Shown piece after piece: positions 7,221-15,240 of a stretch of DNA of 64,000 nt. The stretch covers positions 57,107 to 121,106 of the forward strand of contig CAKSWC010000005.1 in the NCBI GenBank assembly GCA_934511365.1. The letters are read 5' to 3'. Source of the stretch: an uncultured Eubacteriales bacterium (GTDB lineage Bacteria; Bacillota; Clostridia; Oscillospirales; Acutalibacteraceae). Position 1 is the stretch's first letter, and each line of letters opens with the position of its first letter. Made by a program: the position numbers and the translations under genes. The notes below the pieces were generated by a model, which saw only the letters and a list, made by a program, of their open reading frames with translations, searched no databases and had not been told where the DNA came from.

Positions 7221-8936
7221 TCACTTGCCCTCCTTTGTTTCGCCGAAAACGATAACAGATTCGCTGTTGCTTTTGCGTACCTCGGAAAGCGGAACGCCCA
7301 AAAATTCGGCAATAATTTTCATAACGACCGGCGAACAGAAGCCGCCCTGGCACCTGCCCATTCCGGCGCGGACGCGCTTTTTCACGCCGTCAACGGTTGG
7401 AACGCAGATTGGTGAACGCAGAGCGTCAAGAATCTCTCCGCGGCTGATTTCCTCGCAGCGGCAGACAATCTCGCCGTAATCGGGGTTCTTTTTGATGAGC
7501 GCGGCTCTTTCTTTTGCGTCCATGTCGCGCAGATGAGGAATCGGGTTTCTGTGGGGATTGAAGCTGTTGTTGCGCTGAGGCTTAATTCCGTAGCAATAAA
7601 GCGCCTGCAAGGTCATTTTTTCAATGTCAAGCGCAACAACGGGAGCCGTTGTGAGTCCCGGAGACTGAATTGCGGCGCAGTGAATGAGGTTATGGGTTTC
7701 CCGTCCTCTTTCAATTATGAAGTCCTCCTCAAACGAGGGGGCGCGCACGCCCGTGAAATAGGTTATGATGTCTGAACGTCTGAGCTTGTCGGTTGCGCCC
7801 TGCTGCTTGTTAAAGACATTGGTGATGCTTTCAGGGTTTGTTGCGGTGTTCTCCTTTTCAAAGGTTTCAACCGCGTCGGGGCCAACAAGAAGATTGTGGT
7901 GAACGGTGTGCAAAATTCCACCGCCCTTTGTGTGTCCGGCGCTTTTTTGGAGCGTTTTGATTGTTACAACAGAATGAACAAACGCTCCGGCCTTGGTATC
8001 AAGAATGCTGTTTGTTCCGCGCCTCGGGTGGATTGAAAAGAACCTGTCTCCGGCCATTTCGGCAATATCGTCCGCAAACACTCCGGCCGCATTGATAACG
8101 ATTTTCGGATAAAGCGTTCCGCGGTTGGTTTTGACGGAAACAATTTCTCCGTTTTTGGTTTCCATTGAAAGGACGGCCGTGTTGAGGCTGATTACGGCTC
8201 CGTTTTGAACCGCGTTTTCCGCGTATGCAATCGTGAGCGAATAAGGACAGACGCAGCCCGCGGACGGGTTATAAAGGGCAAACTCAAAGTTTTTATTGAG
8301 ATTCGGTTCGGCTTTAAAAAGCTCTTCTTTTGAAATTACTCTTGTGTCCGTAACGCCGTCAACAAGCCTGCGCTTTGCGGCATATGCTTCAACAAAGGGT
8401 TTAAGCTGCTTTTGGGTGAAGCCGACATACTGGCCGCAGCGCGAAAACGGAACGCCGAGATCGCGGCAGACATCGCCGTAAACCTTGTTGCCCCAAAGAA
8501 CATAGTGCTGCTTGAGACTGCCCTTTGAAAGGTCAACGCCGGGGTGAACCTCGCCGTCATTTCGTCCGGAGGCGCCCAGAGCAAGGTCGCACTCCTTTTC
8601 AAGCAGAAGAATATCGAGCTTCCATTTTGAAAGCTCCCTTGCGATTGAAACGCCGGAGATTCCGCCGCCGATGATGAGCACGTCCGGCTTTTTTCCGTCG
8701 AGTGCATTATCGCAAAGCGATGGCAGGCGCATTTTGGGAATCGCAGCGCCGGTGAATTTAATGTTGTTAACAACGTGAACGTCCTTTTTTCCGGTAACGG
8801 CCATCTGGCACGCGGCAATGATGCCGTCCCATGTGTTCCATTCTCCGGTCATGACGCGCATCCGGTTTTTATCGGTGAACTGAATTTTTCCGCCGTAGCG
8901 TTCATCCAGCTTTTTTTTCAGCAATCTTTCATTCAT
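7221..8936 (-). CDS. GlpA-like FAD-dependent dehydrogenase with C-terminal BFD [2Fe-2S] domain
   Basis: A 571-residue DAO-family flavoprotein related to anaerobic glycerol-3-phosphate dehydrogenase and 2-hydroxyacid oxidases. The FAD motif VLIIGGGISGVSIA is at residues 87-100. A bacterioferritin-associated-ferredoxin-type iron-sulfur domain follows at the C-terminus (VCRCEE, C492/C494, and CQGGFC, C529/C534). About 85 residues precede the Rossmann fold, which is unusual for GlpA, where it starts near residue 10. A longer reading frame begins at an ATG at 8996, but that codon lies inside the promoter -10 box, so it cannot be in the transcript; the ATG at 8936 is therefore used. It heads the five-gene operon. 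The substrate is probably a phosphorylated polyol or hydroxyacid, not proven. Confidence 0.85.
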   Translation of the reverse strand: MNERLLKKKLDERYGGKIQFTDKNRMRVMTGEWNTWDGIIAACQMAVTGKKDVHVVNNIKFTGAAIPKMRLPSLCDNALDGKKPDVLIIGGGISGVSIARELSKWKLDILLLEKECDLALGASGRNDGEVHPGVDLSKGSLKQHYVLWGNKVYGDVCRDLGVPFSRCGQYVGFTQKQLKPFVEAYAAKRRLVDGVTDTRVISKEELFKAEPNLNKNFEFALYNPSAGCVCPYSLTIAYAENAVQNGAVISLNTAVLSMETKNGEIVSVKTNRGTLYPKIVINAAGVFADDIAEMAGDRFFSIHPRRGTNSILDTKAGAFVHSVVTIKTLQKSAGHTKGGGILHTVHHNLLVGPDAVETFEKENTATNPESITNVFNKQQGATDKLRRSDIITYFTGVRAPSFEEDFIIERGRETHNLIHCAAIQSPGLTTAPVVALDIEKMTLQALYCYGIKPQRNNSFNPHRNPIPHLRDMDAKERAALIKKNPDYGEIVCRCEEISRGEILDALRSPICVPTVDGVKKRVRAGMGRCQGGFCSPVVMKIIAEFLGVPLSEVRKSNSESVIVFGETKEGK

Positions 8937-8991
8937 TTTTAAAGACCCCGCAATAGTTTTACTGACAGGCGCCCGAAGCGTCCTTATGGTA

Positions 8992-9020
8992 ATCATACAC
9001 TAAATCAAAGAAGAAGTCAA
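8992..9020 (-). promoter_or_regulatory. Sigma-A promoter of the leftward catabolic operon
   Basis: On the minus strand TTGACT (9015-9020) and TATGAT (8992-8997) are spaced by exactly 17 bases. The leader to the first gene is about 50 nt. No operator palindrome was recognised next to it. Confidence 0.85.
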
Positions 9021-9082
9021 AATAAAATTTGTTAAAATTGGATACGGTTTCCTTATGCAGGTTTGCGCCCGCTTTTGGGCGC

Positions 9083-9112
9083 AAAAAAACGGAGCCGTTT
9101 TTAAAGGCTCCG
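9083..9112 (-). terminator. Terminator of the yab/divIC block
   Basis: The stem CGGAGCC (9090-9096) / GGCTCCG (9106-9112) is followed on the minus strand by seven T (9083-9089). A second stem, TTTGCGCCC (9062-9070) / GGGCGCAAA (9077-9085), lies just beyond and overlaps the U-tract. Confidence 0.85.
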
Positions 9113-9140
9113 CAAAAAAATTCGGAAAAAATTTGAATTA

Positions 9141-9596
9141 TCAGTTACCGCGGCCGCGTCTTGAATATCCGCCGCCGTGTTTTGATTCACCGGAACGCTT
9201 GAGATCGGTGATTTTTTCATCGCTGACCTGCTTAAAGCGGGCCATCATGTCCTCAAAGGACATGGCTGAGGAGTCTTTTTTCTCCGGCTGACCCTGCCAA
9301 ACATTCGCAGAGCGCGGGCGCTGCGGACGGTCACGGCGAACGGGTCTTTGGTCGCGCTGCTGTTCCTCGGGCATAGCCTTTTTAATGGAGAGGCTAATTT
9401 TTCCGTCATTGATTCCGATGATCTTGACCTTAACCTCCTGACCCTCGGTGAGATGATCCTTAATCTCCTTAACGAATGCGTTTGAAACCTCGGAGATATG
9501 AACCATTCCGCTCTTGCCCTCCGGAAGGCTGACAAAAGCTCCGAACGAAGTGAGCCCCGTGACTTTTCCCTCAACAATTTGACCGATTTCAAGCAT
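9141..9596 (-). CDS. yabR: S1 RNA-binding domain protein, YabR-like
   Basis: A 151-residue protein with one S1 domain at residues 1-75 (IGQIVEGKVTGLTSFGAFV, VHISEVS and a closing GKISLSIKK). It is followed by an Arg/Gln-rich, probably disordered middle and a Gly/Arg-rich end, GGGYSRRGRGN. Such general-stress or S1 proteins (YabR, CvfD) bind RNA or the ribosome and modulate translation. It is the last gene of a run whose order (yabO-yabP-yabQ-divIC-yabR) matches Bacillus, which supports the name. The RG-rich tail is consistent with RNA contact. The ribosome site on the minus strand is AGGAGGAAA before the ATG. Confidence 0.85.
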   Translation of the reverse strand: MLEIGQIVEGKVTGLTSFGAFVSLPEGKSGMVHISEVSNAFVKEIKDHLTEGQEVKVKIIGINDGKISLSIKKAMPEEQQRDQRPVRRDRPQRPRSANVWQGQPEKKDSSAMSFEDMMARFKQVSDEKITDLKRSGESKHGGGYSRRGRGN

Positions 9597-9619
9597 AGAA
9601 AGCTGTTTCCTCCTGCGTT

Positions 9620-9940
9620 TTAATTTCCAAACGATGAATCATAGAAAACACGCTCGCCGGGCTTGGCGTAACCATACTGCTCGCGCGCAATTTTTTCATA
9701 GTATTCATCGTGATTTTTATCCTCAAGGAAGCGTTCAAGCTCCTCGTTTTCGTTTTTAATTTCCTCGCACTGCGCGTTCAGGCGCGAAACCTCCGTGTTG
9801 TTATCAGCGGCGCGGGAATAATTAACAATGCAGCCGGCAACGGCAAGGCACACAAAGGAGAACACAGCAATGAAAAGGATGACGCTGTGTTTCTGAACTT
9901 TTTTTGTTTTCTTCGCCGGAACAAATTGTTTAACGGCCAA
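9620..9940 (-). CDS. divIC: Septum formation initiator, DivIC/FtsB family
   Basis: A 106-residue bitopic membrane protein: short basic cytoplasmic N-terminus, one helix at about residues 19-41 (VILFIAVFSFVCLAVAGCIV), then an extracytoplasmic coiled coil at about 47-75 and the family ending AREQYGYAKPGERVFY. DivIC acts with FtsL and DivIB at the division septum. The start appears to be TTG (9938-9940) with GGAG about 10 bases upstream; no ATG fits before the transmembrane helix. It lies between yabQ and the S1 gene, as in Bacillus. Confidence 0.88.
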   Translation of the reverse strand: MAVKQFVPAKKTKKVQKHSVILFIAVFSFVCLAVAGCIVNYSRAADNNTEVSRLNAQCEEIKNENEELERFLEDKNHDEYYEKIAREQYGYAKPGERVFYDSSFGN

Positions 9941-10034
9941 AGCTGTTCAGCTCCTTAAAAACCAAAATAATCTTAATATAAAAATCCGCTGTAATTTCCA
10001 AAAAGCATTAAAGCTTCAGCATTACACACATTTA

Positions 10035-10565
10035 TTATAATGATTTTTTATGTTTTTTCAAGTGTTTTTTCCGCATATTCTCAGGTTTTTGAACTTTTTT
10101 TTGGCGCTTTTTTTCCTTTTTCTTTTCCGTTGGCGGCTTCTTCTGTTTTCTTTGCGCTTTTATTCGCTCAAAGAGCTTCTTAGCGGCCTTTGAAAGCTTT
10201 TTGGAAAGATATATAAACGGAGCCGAAACGAGCGAAACAACTTTTGAAAAAACAGCGCTGAGCGCGCCGAAAACCTTTTTGACCGCCCTGTCTGCCGTCA
10301 GGAAAAAGACCGCCGCACCGAGTGCGGACGCAAAAATCAAATTCAGCCTGACGTTTCCGTCGGCATAAACCAAAAGAAAAACAAACATCAAAACGGTCAC
10401 GGCAACCGAAAACAAAAAGTCCTGAACAAAAAGCGCATATTTTCCCTTTGAAAAAAGGCTGCGCAAAAACTCGATAACGCGGAAGAAAAACCCGGCAAGA
10501 AAGCCGAAAGCAAAAAACAGCAAAAAATTAGTAAGCTGCTGCGGCAGCGGCTCAAGATAATTCAT
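10035..10565 (-). CDS. yabQ: Spore cortex biosynthesis protein YabQ
   Basis: A 176-residue membrane protein needed for spore cortex formation in Bacillus. The first ~125 residues hold about four hydrophobic helices (for example FLLFFAFGFLAGFFFRVIEF and VTVLMFVFLLVYADG). The last ~45 residues are extremely rich in Lys and Arg and should be cytoplasmic. The start overlaps the yabP stop by 4 bases, so the two are translationally coupled. The basic tail is longer than in Bacillus YabQ but common in Clostridia. A sigma-E-type promoter for yabP-yabQ would be expected but was not identified with confidence. Confidence 0.88.
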   Translation of the reverse strand: MNYLEPLPQQLTNFLLFFAFGFLAGFFFRVIEFLRSLFSKGKYALFVQDFLFSVAVTVLMFVFLLVYADGNVRLNLIFASALGAAVFFLTADRAVKKVFGALSAVFSKVVSLVSAPFIYLSKKLSKAAKKLFERIKAQRKQKKPPTEKKKEKKRQKKVQKPENMRKKHLKKHKKSL

Positions 10566-10840
10566 CGGAACATTTTTCCGAAAAAGCCGGTGCTTTTCGG
10601 CGCCTGGTCAATATATGTCATTGAAACAATGTTTCCCTCAATCGTCAGCTCGCCGTTTTCCGTGTTAAGCTTGTTGATGTGAAGCTGCGTGCCGGTAACG
10701 GTCAGCTCACCGGCGCAGGTATAGGCAAGAACGGTCGATTCATCAAAGGAATCAACGTCCGTAACCCCGGTCATCCTGAGCTTTTTTCTGTCCTCAAGAA
10801 TAAGGTTGTGCGGCTCGGTTTTAACAATCTCGTCCTGCAT
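10562..10840 (-). CDS. yabP: Sporulation protein YabP
   Basis: A 92-residue soluble protein of the YabP/YqfC family: HNLILEDRKKLRMTGVTDVDSFDE followed by a beta-rich stretch with GELTVTG and GELTIEGNIVSMTY. YabP is required in Bacillus for spore cortex and coat maturation and acts in the mother cell. A strong GGGAGGAG ribosome site precedes the ATG. It is coupled to yabQ (4-base overlap) and follows rqcP/yabO after 63 bases, exactly as in the Bacillus cluster. Confidence 0.92.
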   Translation of the reverse strand: MQDEIVKTEPHNLILEDRKKLRMTGVTDVDSFDESTVLAYTCAGELTVTGTQLHINKLNTENGELTIEGNIVSMTYIDQAPKSTGFFGKMFR

Positions 10841-10903
10841 TGAAAGCTCCTCCCTTAAAGACCATATGGTAATTTATATGAACGGGAGGCGGCGGATATG
10901 CAA

Positions 10904-11143
10904 TCAGAGGATTTTATACATCTGCGCGGCGTTGTCCTTGGTTGCGTATTCATTAACGGCAAGAACTTCGGCGCGGATCAGGTTTTCACCCATCCGTATT
11001 TCAATAATGTCTCCCGTTTTAACATCATATGAAGCACGGGCAACCTTTCCGTTGACCGAAACGTGCTTTGCATCGCAGACCTCGTTTGCAACGGTGCGCC
11101 TTTTGATAAGGCGCGAAACTTTCAGATATTTGTCAAGTCTCAT
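10904..11143 (-). CDS. rqcP: S4-domain RNA-binding protein RqcP (YabO)
   Basis: A 79-residue protein that is almost entirely an S4 RNA-binding domain (MRLDKYLKVSRLIKRRTVANE through VNGKVARASYDVKTGDIIEI). In Bacillus RqcP binds stalled 50S-peptidyl-tRNA complexes and helps RqcH add Ala tails during ribosome-associated quality control. The length is typical. AAAGGAAAAG lies upstream of the ATG. Position between hup and yabP agrees with the conserved yab cluster. The related heat-shock protein HslR is longer, so RqcP is the better name. Confidence 0.9.
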   Translation of the reverse strand: MRLDKYLKVSRLIKRRTVANEVCDAKHVSVNGKVARASYDVKTGDIIEIRMGENLIRAEVLAVNEYATKDNAAQMYKIL

Positions 11144-11181
11144 AAGAAACTTTTCCTTTCTTCTTTTTTAATAAAGGGAGG

Positions 11182-11220
11182 ATCAAAAAGAAATCGGGCT
11201 GCAAAAACGCAACCCGATTT
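11182..11220 (-). terminator. Terminator after hup
   Basis: The stem AAATCGGG (11191-11198) / CCCGATTT (11213-11220) is extended inward by TGC/GCA pairs. On the minus strand it is followed by a T-rich stretch (CTTTTTGATC). It separates hup from the rqcP-yabP-yabQ genes, though readthrough is possible. Confidence 0.7.
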
Positions 11221-11232
11221 TGATAAAGTAAA

Positions 11233-11505
11233 TCACTTAACAGCATTCTTGAGAGCTGCGCCGGCCTTAAAGGACGGAATTTTTGAAGCGGCAATTTCAA
11301 CAGCCTCGCCGGTTCTGGGGTTATGGCCAACTCTTGCGGCTCTTTCCTTAACTTCAAAGGTTCCAAAGCCGATGAGCTGAACCTTATCGCCGCTTGCAAG
11401 TGCATCTTCAACTGCGCCGAAAACAGCGGCAACAGCCTTTTCTGCGTCTTTCTTGGAAATTTCGGCCTTTGCTGCAACGGCAGCAACCAATTCGGTTTTA
11501 TTCAT
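11233..11505 (-). CDS. hup: HU-family DNA-binding protein
   Basis: A 90-residue nucleoid protein that bends DNA. It has the full HU pattern: N-terminal dimer helices (MNKTELVAAVAAKAEISKKD), the GFGTFEVKERAAR strand and the DNA-contacting arm GHNPRTGE with the conserved Pro. I use the ATG at 11505 because GGAGG lies 8 bases upstream; an in-frame ATG 30 bases earlier would place that ribosome site inside the gene. hup sits between mazG and rqcP, an insertion relative to Bacillus. Confidence 0.94.
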   Translation of the reverse strand: MNKTELVAAVAAKAEISKKDAEKAVAAVFGAVEDALASGDKVQLIGFGTFEVKERAARVGHNPRTGEAVEIAASKIPSFKAGAALKNAVK

Positions 11506-11579
11506 TTGTGAATCCTCCAAAAATATATTTTCCATAAGTCCGCGGTGCAGTTTGCAGCGCGTCTTAATTGGATTAAAAA

Positions 11580-12395
11580 TTATTCCGCCGAATTTTCGGC
11601 AGTGATTTTTTTCGCCTCGTTCCAGAGCTTGTCCAGCTCCTCAATAGGTGTTTCCTTCATGTTGATTTTGCGTTCGGACGCAAGCTTTTCAACAATGAGA
11701 TATCTTTTTAAAAACTTGTTGCTCGCCTTGGTCAAGGCCTCCTCACTGTCAACGCCGAGGAAGCGCGAAACATTGACCGCGGAAAAAAGCACATCGCCGA
11801 ACTCATCTTCAATGTCCGCAGCACTTTTTGAGCGGTAAGCATCTTCAAGCTCTTGAATTTCGCCTTTGAGCGCGTCAAAAGCGCCGTCGGCCGTTTCCCA
11901 ATCGAAGCCGGCCTTGCGCGCCTTGGACTGGATTTTTTCCGCCCTCATAAGAGCCGGAAGCTCAAGCGGAACGGCCTTCATTGAATCGCCCTGGGTTTTT
12001 TGTCCCTTGGTTTTGCGCTTGATTTCATCCCACTTAACAAGAACCTCCTGGGGAGTGTCTGCGCTGTCTGAGGCAAAAACGTGCGGATGGCGCTCAATGA
12101 GCTTTTTGCAAATTCCGTCGCAGACATCGTTTATGTCAAACGTATTCTTTCCGCGCTCGATTTCCGCATGGAAAACAACCTGCAAAAGAACATCGCCCAG
12201 TTCCTCACACATGAGGGTTTTGTCGTTTTTGTTGATGGCTTCAACAACCTCATATGTCTCCTCAATGAAAGACTTTTTGATGCTTTCATGAGTCTGTTCA
12301 ATATCCCACGGACAGCCGCCCGGAGCGCGCAGAATTTTCATGATTGCGCAAAGGTCGCCAAAATCATAGCGCGGCTTGAAATTGAAATTCTCCAT
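11580..12395 (-). CDS. mazG: Nucleoside triphosphate pyrophosphohydrolase MazG
   Basis: MazG hydrolyses (d)NTPs to NMP and pyrophosphate and limits mis-incorporation and stress alarmones. The 271-residue product has both tandem MazG domains: the first with CPWDIEQTHES and EETYEVVEAI plus EELGDVLLQVVFHA, the second with EIQELEDAY and DEFGDVLFSAVNVSRFL. The ExxE and ExxD metal ligands are visible in both. The ATG at 12395 with GAGG 8 bases upstream is preferred to one 30 bases earlier. In Bacillus the equivalent, yabN, has an extra N-terminal methylase domain that is absent here. It lies downstream of the flippase gene as in the conserved cluster. Confidence 0.92.
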   Translation of the reverse strand: MENFNFKPRYDFGDLCAIMKILRAPGGCPWDIEQTHESIKKSFIEETYEVVEAINKNDKTLMCEELGDVLLQVVFHAEIERGKNTFDINDVCDGICKKLIERHPHVFASDSADTPQEVLVKWDEIKRKTKGQKTQGDSMKAVPLELPALMRAEKIQSKARKAGFDWETADGAFDALKGEIQELEDAYRSKSAADIEDEFGDVLFSAVNVSRFLGVDSEEALTKASNKFLKRYLIVEKLASERKINMKETPIEELDKLWNEAKKITAENSAE

Positions 12396-12465
12396 CTGAA
12401 ACACCTCGTAAGATGTAACCGCCAAAAAAGAAGAATAAACACATCAGACGGTTATCTGTGCTATT

Positions 12466-14244
12466 TTACCCTAATAATCTAAATTTTGCAAGGGCTTTTG
12501 CAATTTTTTCACCTTTTGGCAACATTTCAACGTCATCGCGTGAAATACCCTTGATGAGAAGAAGAACCGCAGCATAAAAAGCACCGCCGACGCAGATTGA
12601 AAAAAGAGCGGAAATTTTGCCGTTAATCGCAAGTTTTTCGGCAAGGAGAGTGTTGCTGAGCAGAGCGACAAGACCGCAGACCGTTGCGGCAATGAGCGGC
12701 TTTATCAAAACGGAGGAGTAATCAATCTTGACCTTTGTCACCTTCAAAAGCGCGGTGCAGTTGATTGAAAGCATGACTATATAGCAGACCATAGTGCTCC
12801 AGACTGCGCCGTTGATATTCACATGAGGATTGCCGATAAGTATAAAGTTGAGAATAATTTTCACAATCGAGCCGATTGCAACGGACTTTATCGGAACGTC
12901 AAGCCTTCCGACAGCCTGAAGCATATTCGTTATCGGCGAAGCCACGGAGAACATAACCATTCCGAAGCCGTAAACGCAGAGCATTGGCGCGGCAATCGGA
13001 ATCATATGGGTCTGCTTGCTGTAAAGCAGCTCAAGAATCGGCCCCGAAAGCGCCGCAATTCCGAGTCCGGCCGGAAGCGCAAGCATCATTGTCATTCTTA
13101 TTGCCGATTCAACGGTGACTCTTATTTTGCGTTTGTTTTTCGCCTCCCAGGCGGAAGCGAGCATCGGAATAACGCTGACGCCGATGGACATCGTTATGGT
13201 TGGGATAAGGTTTTTAACATTGACAACCGAGGCGTGGACGCCGTAAAGATAGTCTTTTATCAGTTCATCGGAAGTTCCGGAGGAAACAAGGGAGTATTGA
13301 TACATACCCTTGACGATATCCTTTCCGATATTGATTGCGTGGTTGAGCCGGTTGCCTATCATAACGTCGTCTATTATGTTACTGATATTGACTATAAGTG
13401 AGCTTAAGGCTATCGGAGTTGCAATCGTAATGATCTGCTTTCTGAGCGCCTTATCGCTTTTCGGCGGCGGAGAATTGACAAGCTCCTCCCGCGTGAAGCC
13501 GAAGCCCTTTCTTTTATAGTGAATGTAAAGATACAAAAGACCGACCATTGAGCCGAGCGTAACGCCGAAAATTGCAACGGCGGAAGCATAAGGATAAATT
13601 GCTTTCATCAAATCCGCTTCCTGCGTTACGGTTCTTCCAAGAATCGTTGCAACGCCGTTAACATTGTTCGCCGCATAATAGCTTTTGCACCGCGCGATGA
13701 AAACCCATGTTGCCGCAAGGCCGAAAACAAGCTTTACAAGCGCTTCAATAACCTGAGAAACGCTCGTTGGGGTCATGTTTTTAAGTCCCTCGTAATAGCC
13801 GCGGAAAGAGGACATCATGCAGCAGAAAACAATGCACGGAGCGATTGCAAGAATGCTCATGAACGACTCGGGAGATTTGCTGAAGCTGTTTGCATACGGA
13901 TATGCGATGGCGGCAAGAAGAATTGTTCCAAAAAGGCCGACAAGGAAAAACAGCTTCCTTGAAACATTGAAAATTCTCCGCGCGTCTCTGACCCTTCCAA
14001 GTTCAACGCTTTGCGAAACAAGCTTTGAAACCGCAATCGGAAGTCCGGCCATTGAAATTGAGTAAAGGGGCGTATAAATTGCGTATGCACGGGTGAAATA
14101 CGCAATTCCGACCGTTCCGAGAAGATAGTTCGTCAGCGGCAGCTTATACAGCGCGCTGAGACCCTTAACAAGGAGCGTTGCAATCGTCAGCACACCGGCG
14201 CCGACAAGCAGCGACTGTTCTTTTCTTTTTTTGTTTTCACTCAA
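12466..14244 (-). CDS. SpoVB/YabM-like lipid flippase of the MOP superfamily
   Basis: A 592-residue multi-pass membrane protein with about 14 hydrophobic segments, of the polysaccharide biosynthesis / MurJ-SpoVB family that flips undecaprenyl-linked precursors. Key segments are GAGVLTIATLLVKGLSALYKLPL at the start and GLPIAVSKLVS and ASPITNMLQAVGRLDVPIKS later. The longer open frame lacks any ATG in the correct region. A TTG at 14242-14244 has a perfect AGGAGG 8 bases upstream and places the first helix normally. That start overlaps the stop of the upstream nucleoside kinase by 8 bases. Position directly upstream of mazG matches Bacillus yabM. It could serve cortex peptidoglycan or vegetative wall synthesis. 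Confidence 0.87.
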   Translation of the reverse strand: MSENKKRKEQSLLVGAGVLTIATLLVKGLSALYKLPLTNYLLGTVGIAYFTRAYAIYTPLYSISMAGLPIAVSKLVSQSVELGRVRDARRIFNVSRKLFFLVGLFGTILLAAIAYPYANSFSKSPESFMSILAIAPCIVFCCMMSSFRGYYEGLKNMTPTSVSQVIEALVKLVFGLAATWVFIARCKSYYAANNVNGVATILGRTVTQEADLMKAIYPYASAVAIFGVTLGSMVGLLYLYIHYKRKGFGFTREELVNSPPPKSDKALRKQIITIATPIALSSLIVNISNIIDDVMIGNRLNHAINIGKDIVKGMYQYSLVSSGTSDELIKDYLYGVHASVVNVKNLIPTITMSIGVSVIPMLASAWEAKNKRKIRVTVESAIRMTMMLALPAGLGIAALSGPILELLYSKQTHMIPIAAPMLCVYGFGMVMFSVASPITNMLQAVGRLDVPIKSVAIGSIVKIILNFILIGNPHVNINGAVWSTMVCYIVMLSINCTALLKVTKVKIDYSSVLIKPLIAATVCGLVALLSNTLLAEKLAINGKISALFSICVGGAFYAAVLLLIKGISRDDVEMLPKGEKIAKALAKFRLLG

Positions 14245-15184
14245 AATAAAGTTCCTCCTGTCCAACAAATTCACGCAGCAGCGAGCTTTCCGGCATCCTG
14301 CTTTCTTCAAGAGGAACAAACTGGGAAAGCCTTTCGCAAAGGCTTTGAGCCGTTTGGAAATAGGGACTGTCCTCTTCGATGTGTGCAAGAAGCGAAAGCG
14401 CCGTTCTTTTTAAAACGCACATTTCATAGCTGTGGAATGAATCTATTTTAATATCCGCAAAGCGGCTGAACGGAAAAAGATATCTGTCCTCGCCCTTTCT
14501 TACGCCGTTCCAAAGATAAAAGGTGTAATCAACCTTTGAATTTCTGAAAAGATAATCGCGCACCATTCGCCGGATAAAGCGGATATCGCGCTTGGTGAGA
14601 AAGACTTTTTCGCCGTCCATTACTCTTGAGGAAACGCTGACATAAAGCCGAGTGAGCTTTTCTTTTTCGAGTGCGCCGGTGATGATCGGGTTGAGCGCAT
14701 GAAGTCCCTCAACAATAACGATCTCATCCTTTTCAAGAGTAAAATGCACCGGCTCCTTTTCACGCATACGGCTGAGGAACGAAAAGCGCGGAAGGAGGCA
14801 TTCACCCTTTTCAGTAATGTCCGAAAGGCATTCGGTAATGCGGTCAACGTCAAGCGACTCTATTGTTTCAAAATCCGGCGTTCCGTCCTCAAAATAAAGC
14901 TTTTCGTCCTGGTTGCGATAAAAATCATCGAGTGAAATAACCTTGGCTCCCCTGCCGCTTTTTTGGAGACAACTCGAAAGCAGGGAGGCTGTTGTTGTTT
15001 TTCCGGAAGAGCTTGGGCCGGCGAGCATGATAAGGCGGTTTCCGGAAAGGACGCTCACCTTTGACGCAACGGATTCAACCTGCGTTTTGAAGTTTTCTTC
15101 GCTCAGTTCAACAAGCTTTTGTGGCGAAAGACTTGCAAACTCGTTGATTGAGGAAATGTTGTTTGGCTGATTGATAGCGTTCAC
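14237..15184 (-). CDS. Uridine kinase-like nucleoside kinase
   Basis: A 315-residue P-loop phosphotransferase. The Walker A motif GPSSSGKTT is at residues 56-64. It is followed by SLDDFYRN and the VIVEGLHALNP segment typical of the uridine kinase / phosphoribulokinase family. Longer relatives in Clostridia and Thermotoga carry an N-terminal TGS/threonyl-tRNA synthetase-like half; that half is missing here. The start is uncertain: the frame opens with a GTG at 15182-15184, whose GAGAG is directly adjacent rather than spaced, and no better ATG exists nearby. Its 3' end overlaps the flippase start. Substrate specificity cannot be read. Confidence 0.78.
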   Translation of the reverse strand: MNAINQPNNISSINEFASLSPQKLVELSEENFKTQVESVASKVSVLSGNRLIMLAGPSSSGKTTTASLLSSCLQKSGRGAKVISLDDFYRNQDEKLYFEDGTPDFETIESLDVDRITECLSDITEKGECLLPRFSFLSRMREKEPVHFTLEKDEIVIVEGLHALNPIITGALEKEKLTRLYVSVSSRVMDGEKVFLTKRDIRFIRRMVRDYLFRNSKVDYTFYLWNGVRKGEDRYLFPFSRFADIKIDSFHSYEMCVLKRTALSLLAHIEEDSPYFQTAQSLCERLSQFVPLEESRMPESSLLREFVGQEELYFE

Positions 15185-15240
15185 CTCTCAATAAGAACCG
15201 GCTTTTTCTGTCCGGGTCTTGCCATAATATAATCGGTGTT

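Noticed and set aside
8937..8996. Upstream ATG of the GlpA-like gene
   Set aside because: It lies inside the -10 box of the operon promoter, so it is not transcribed.
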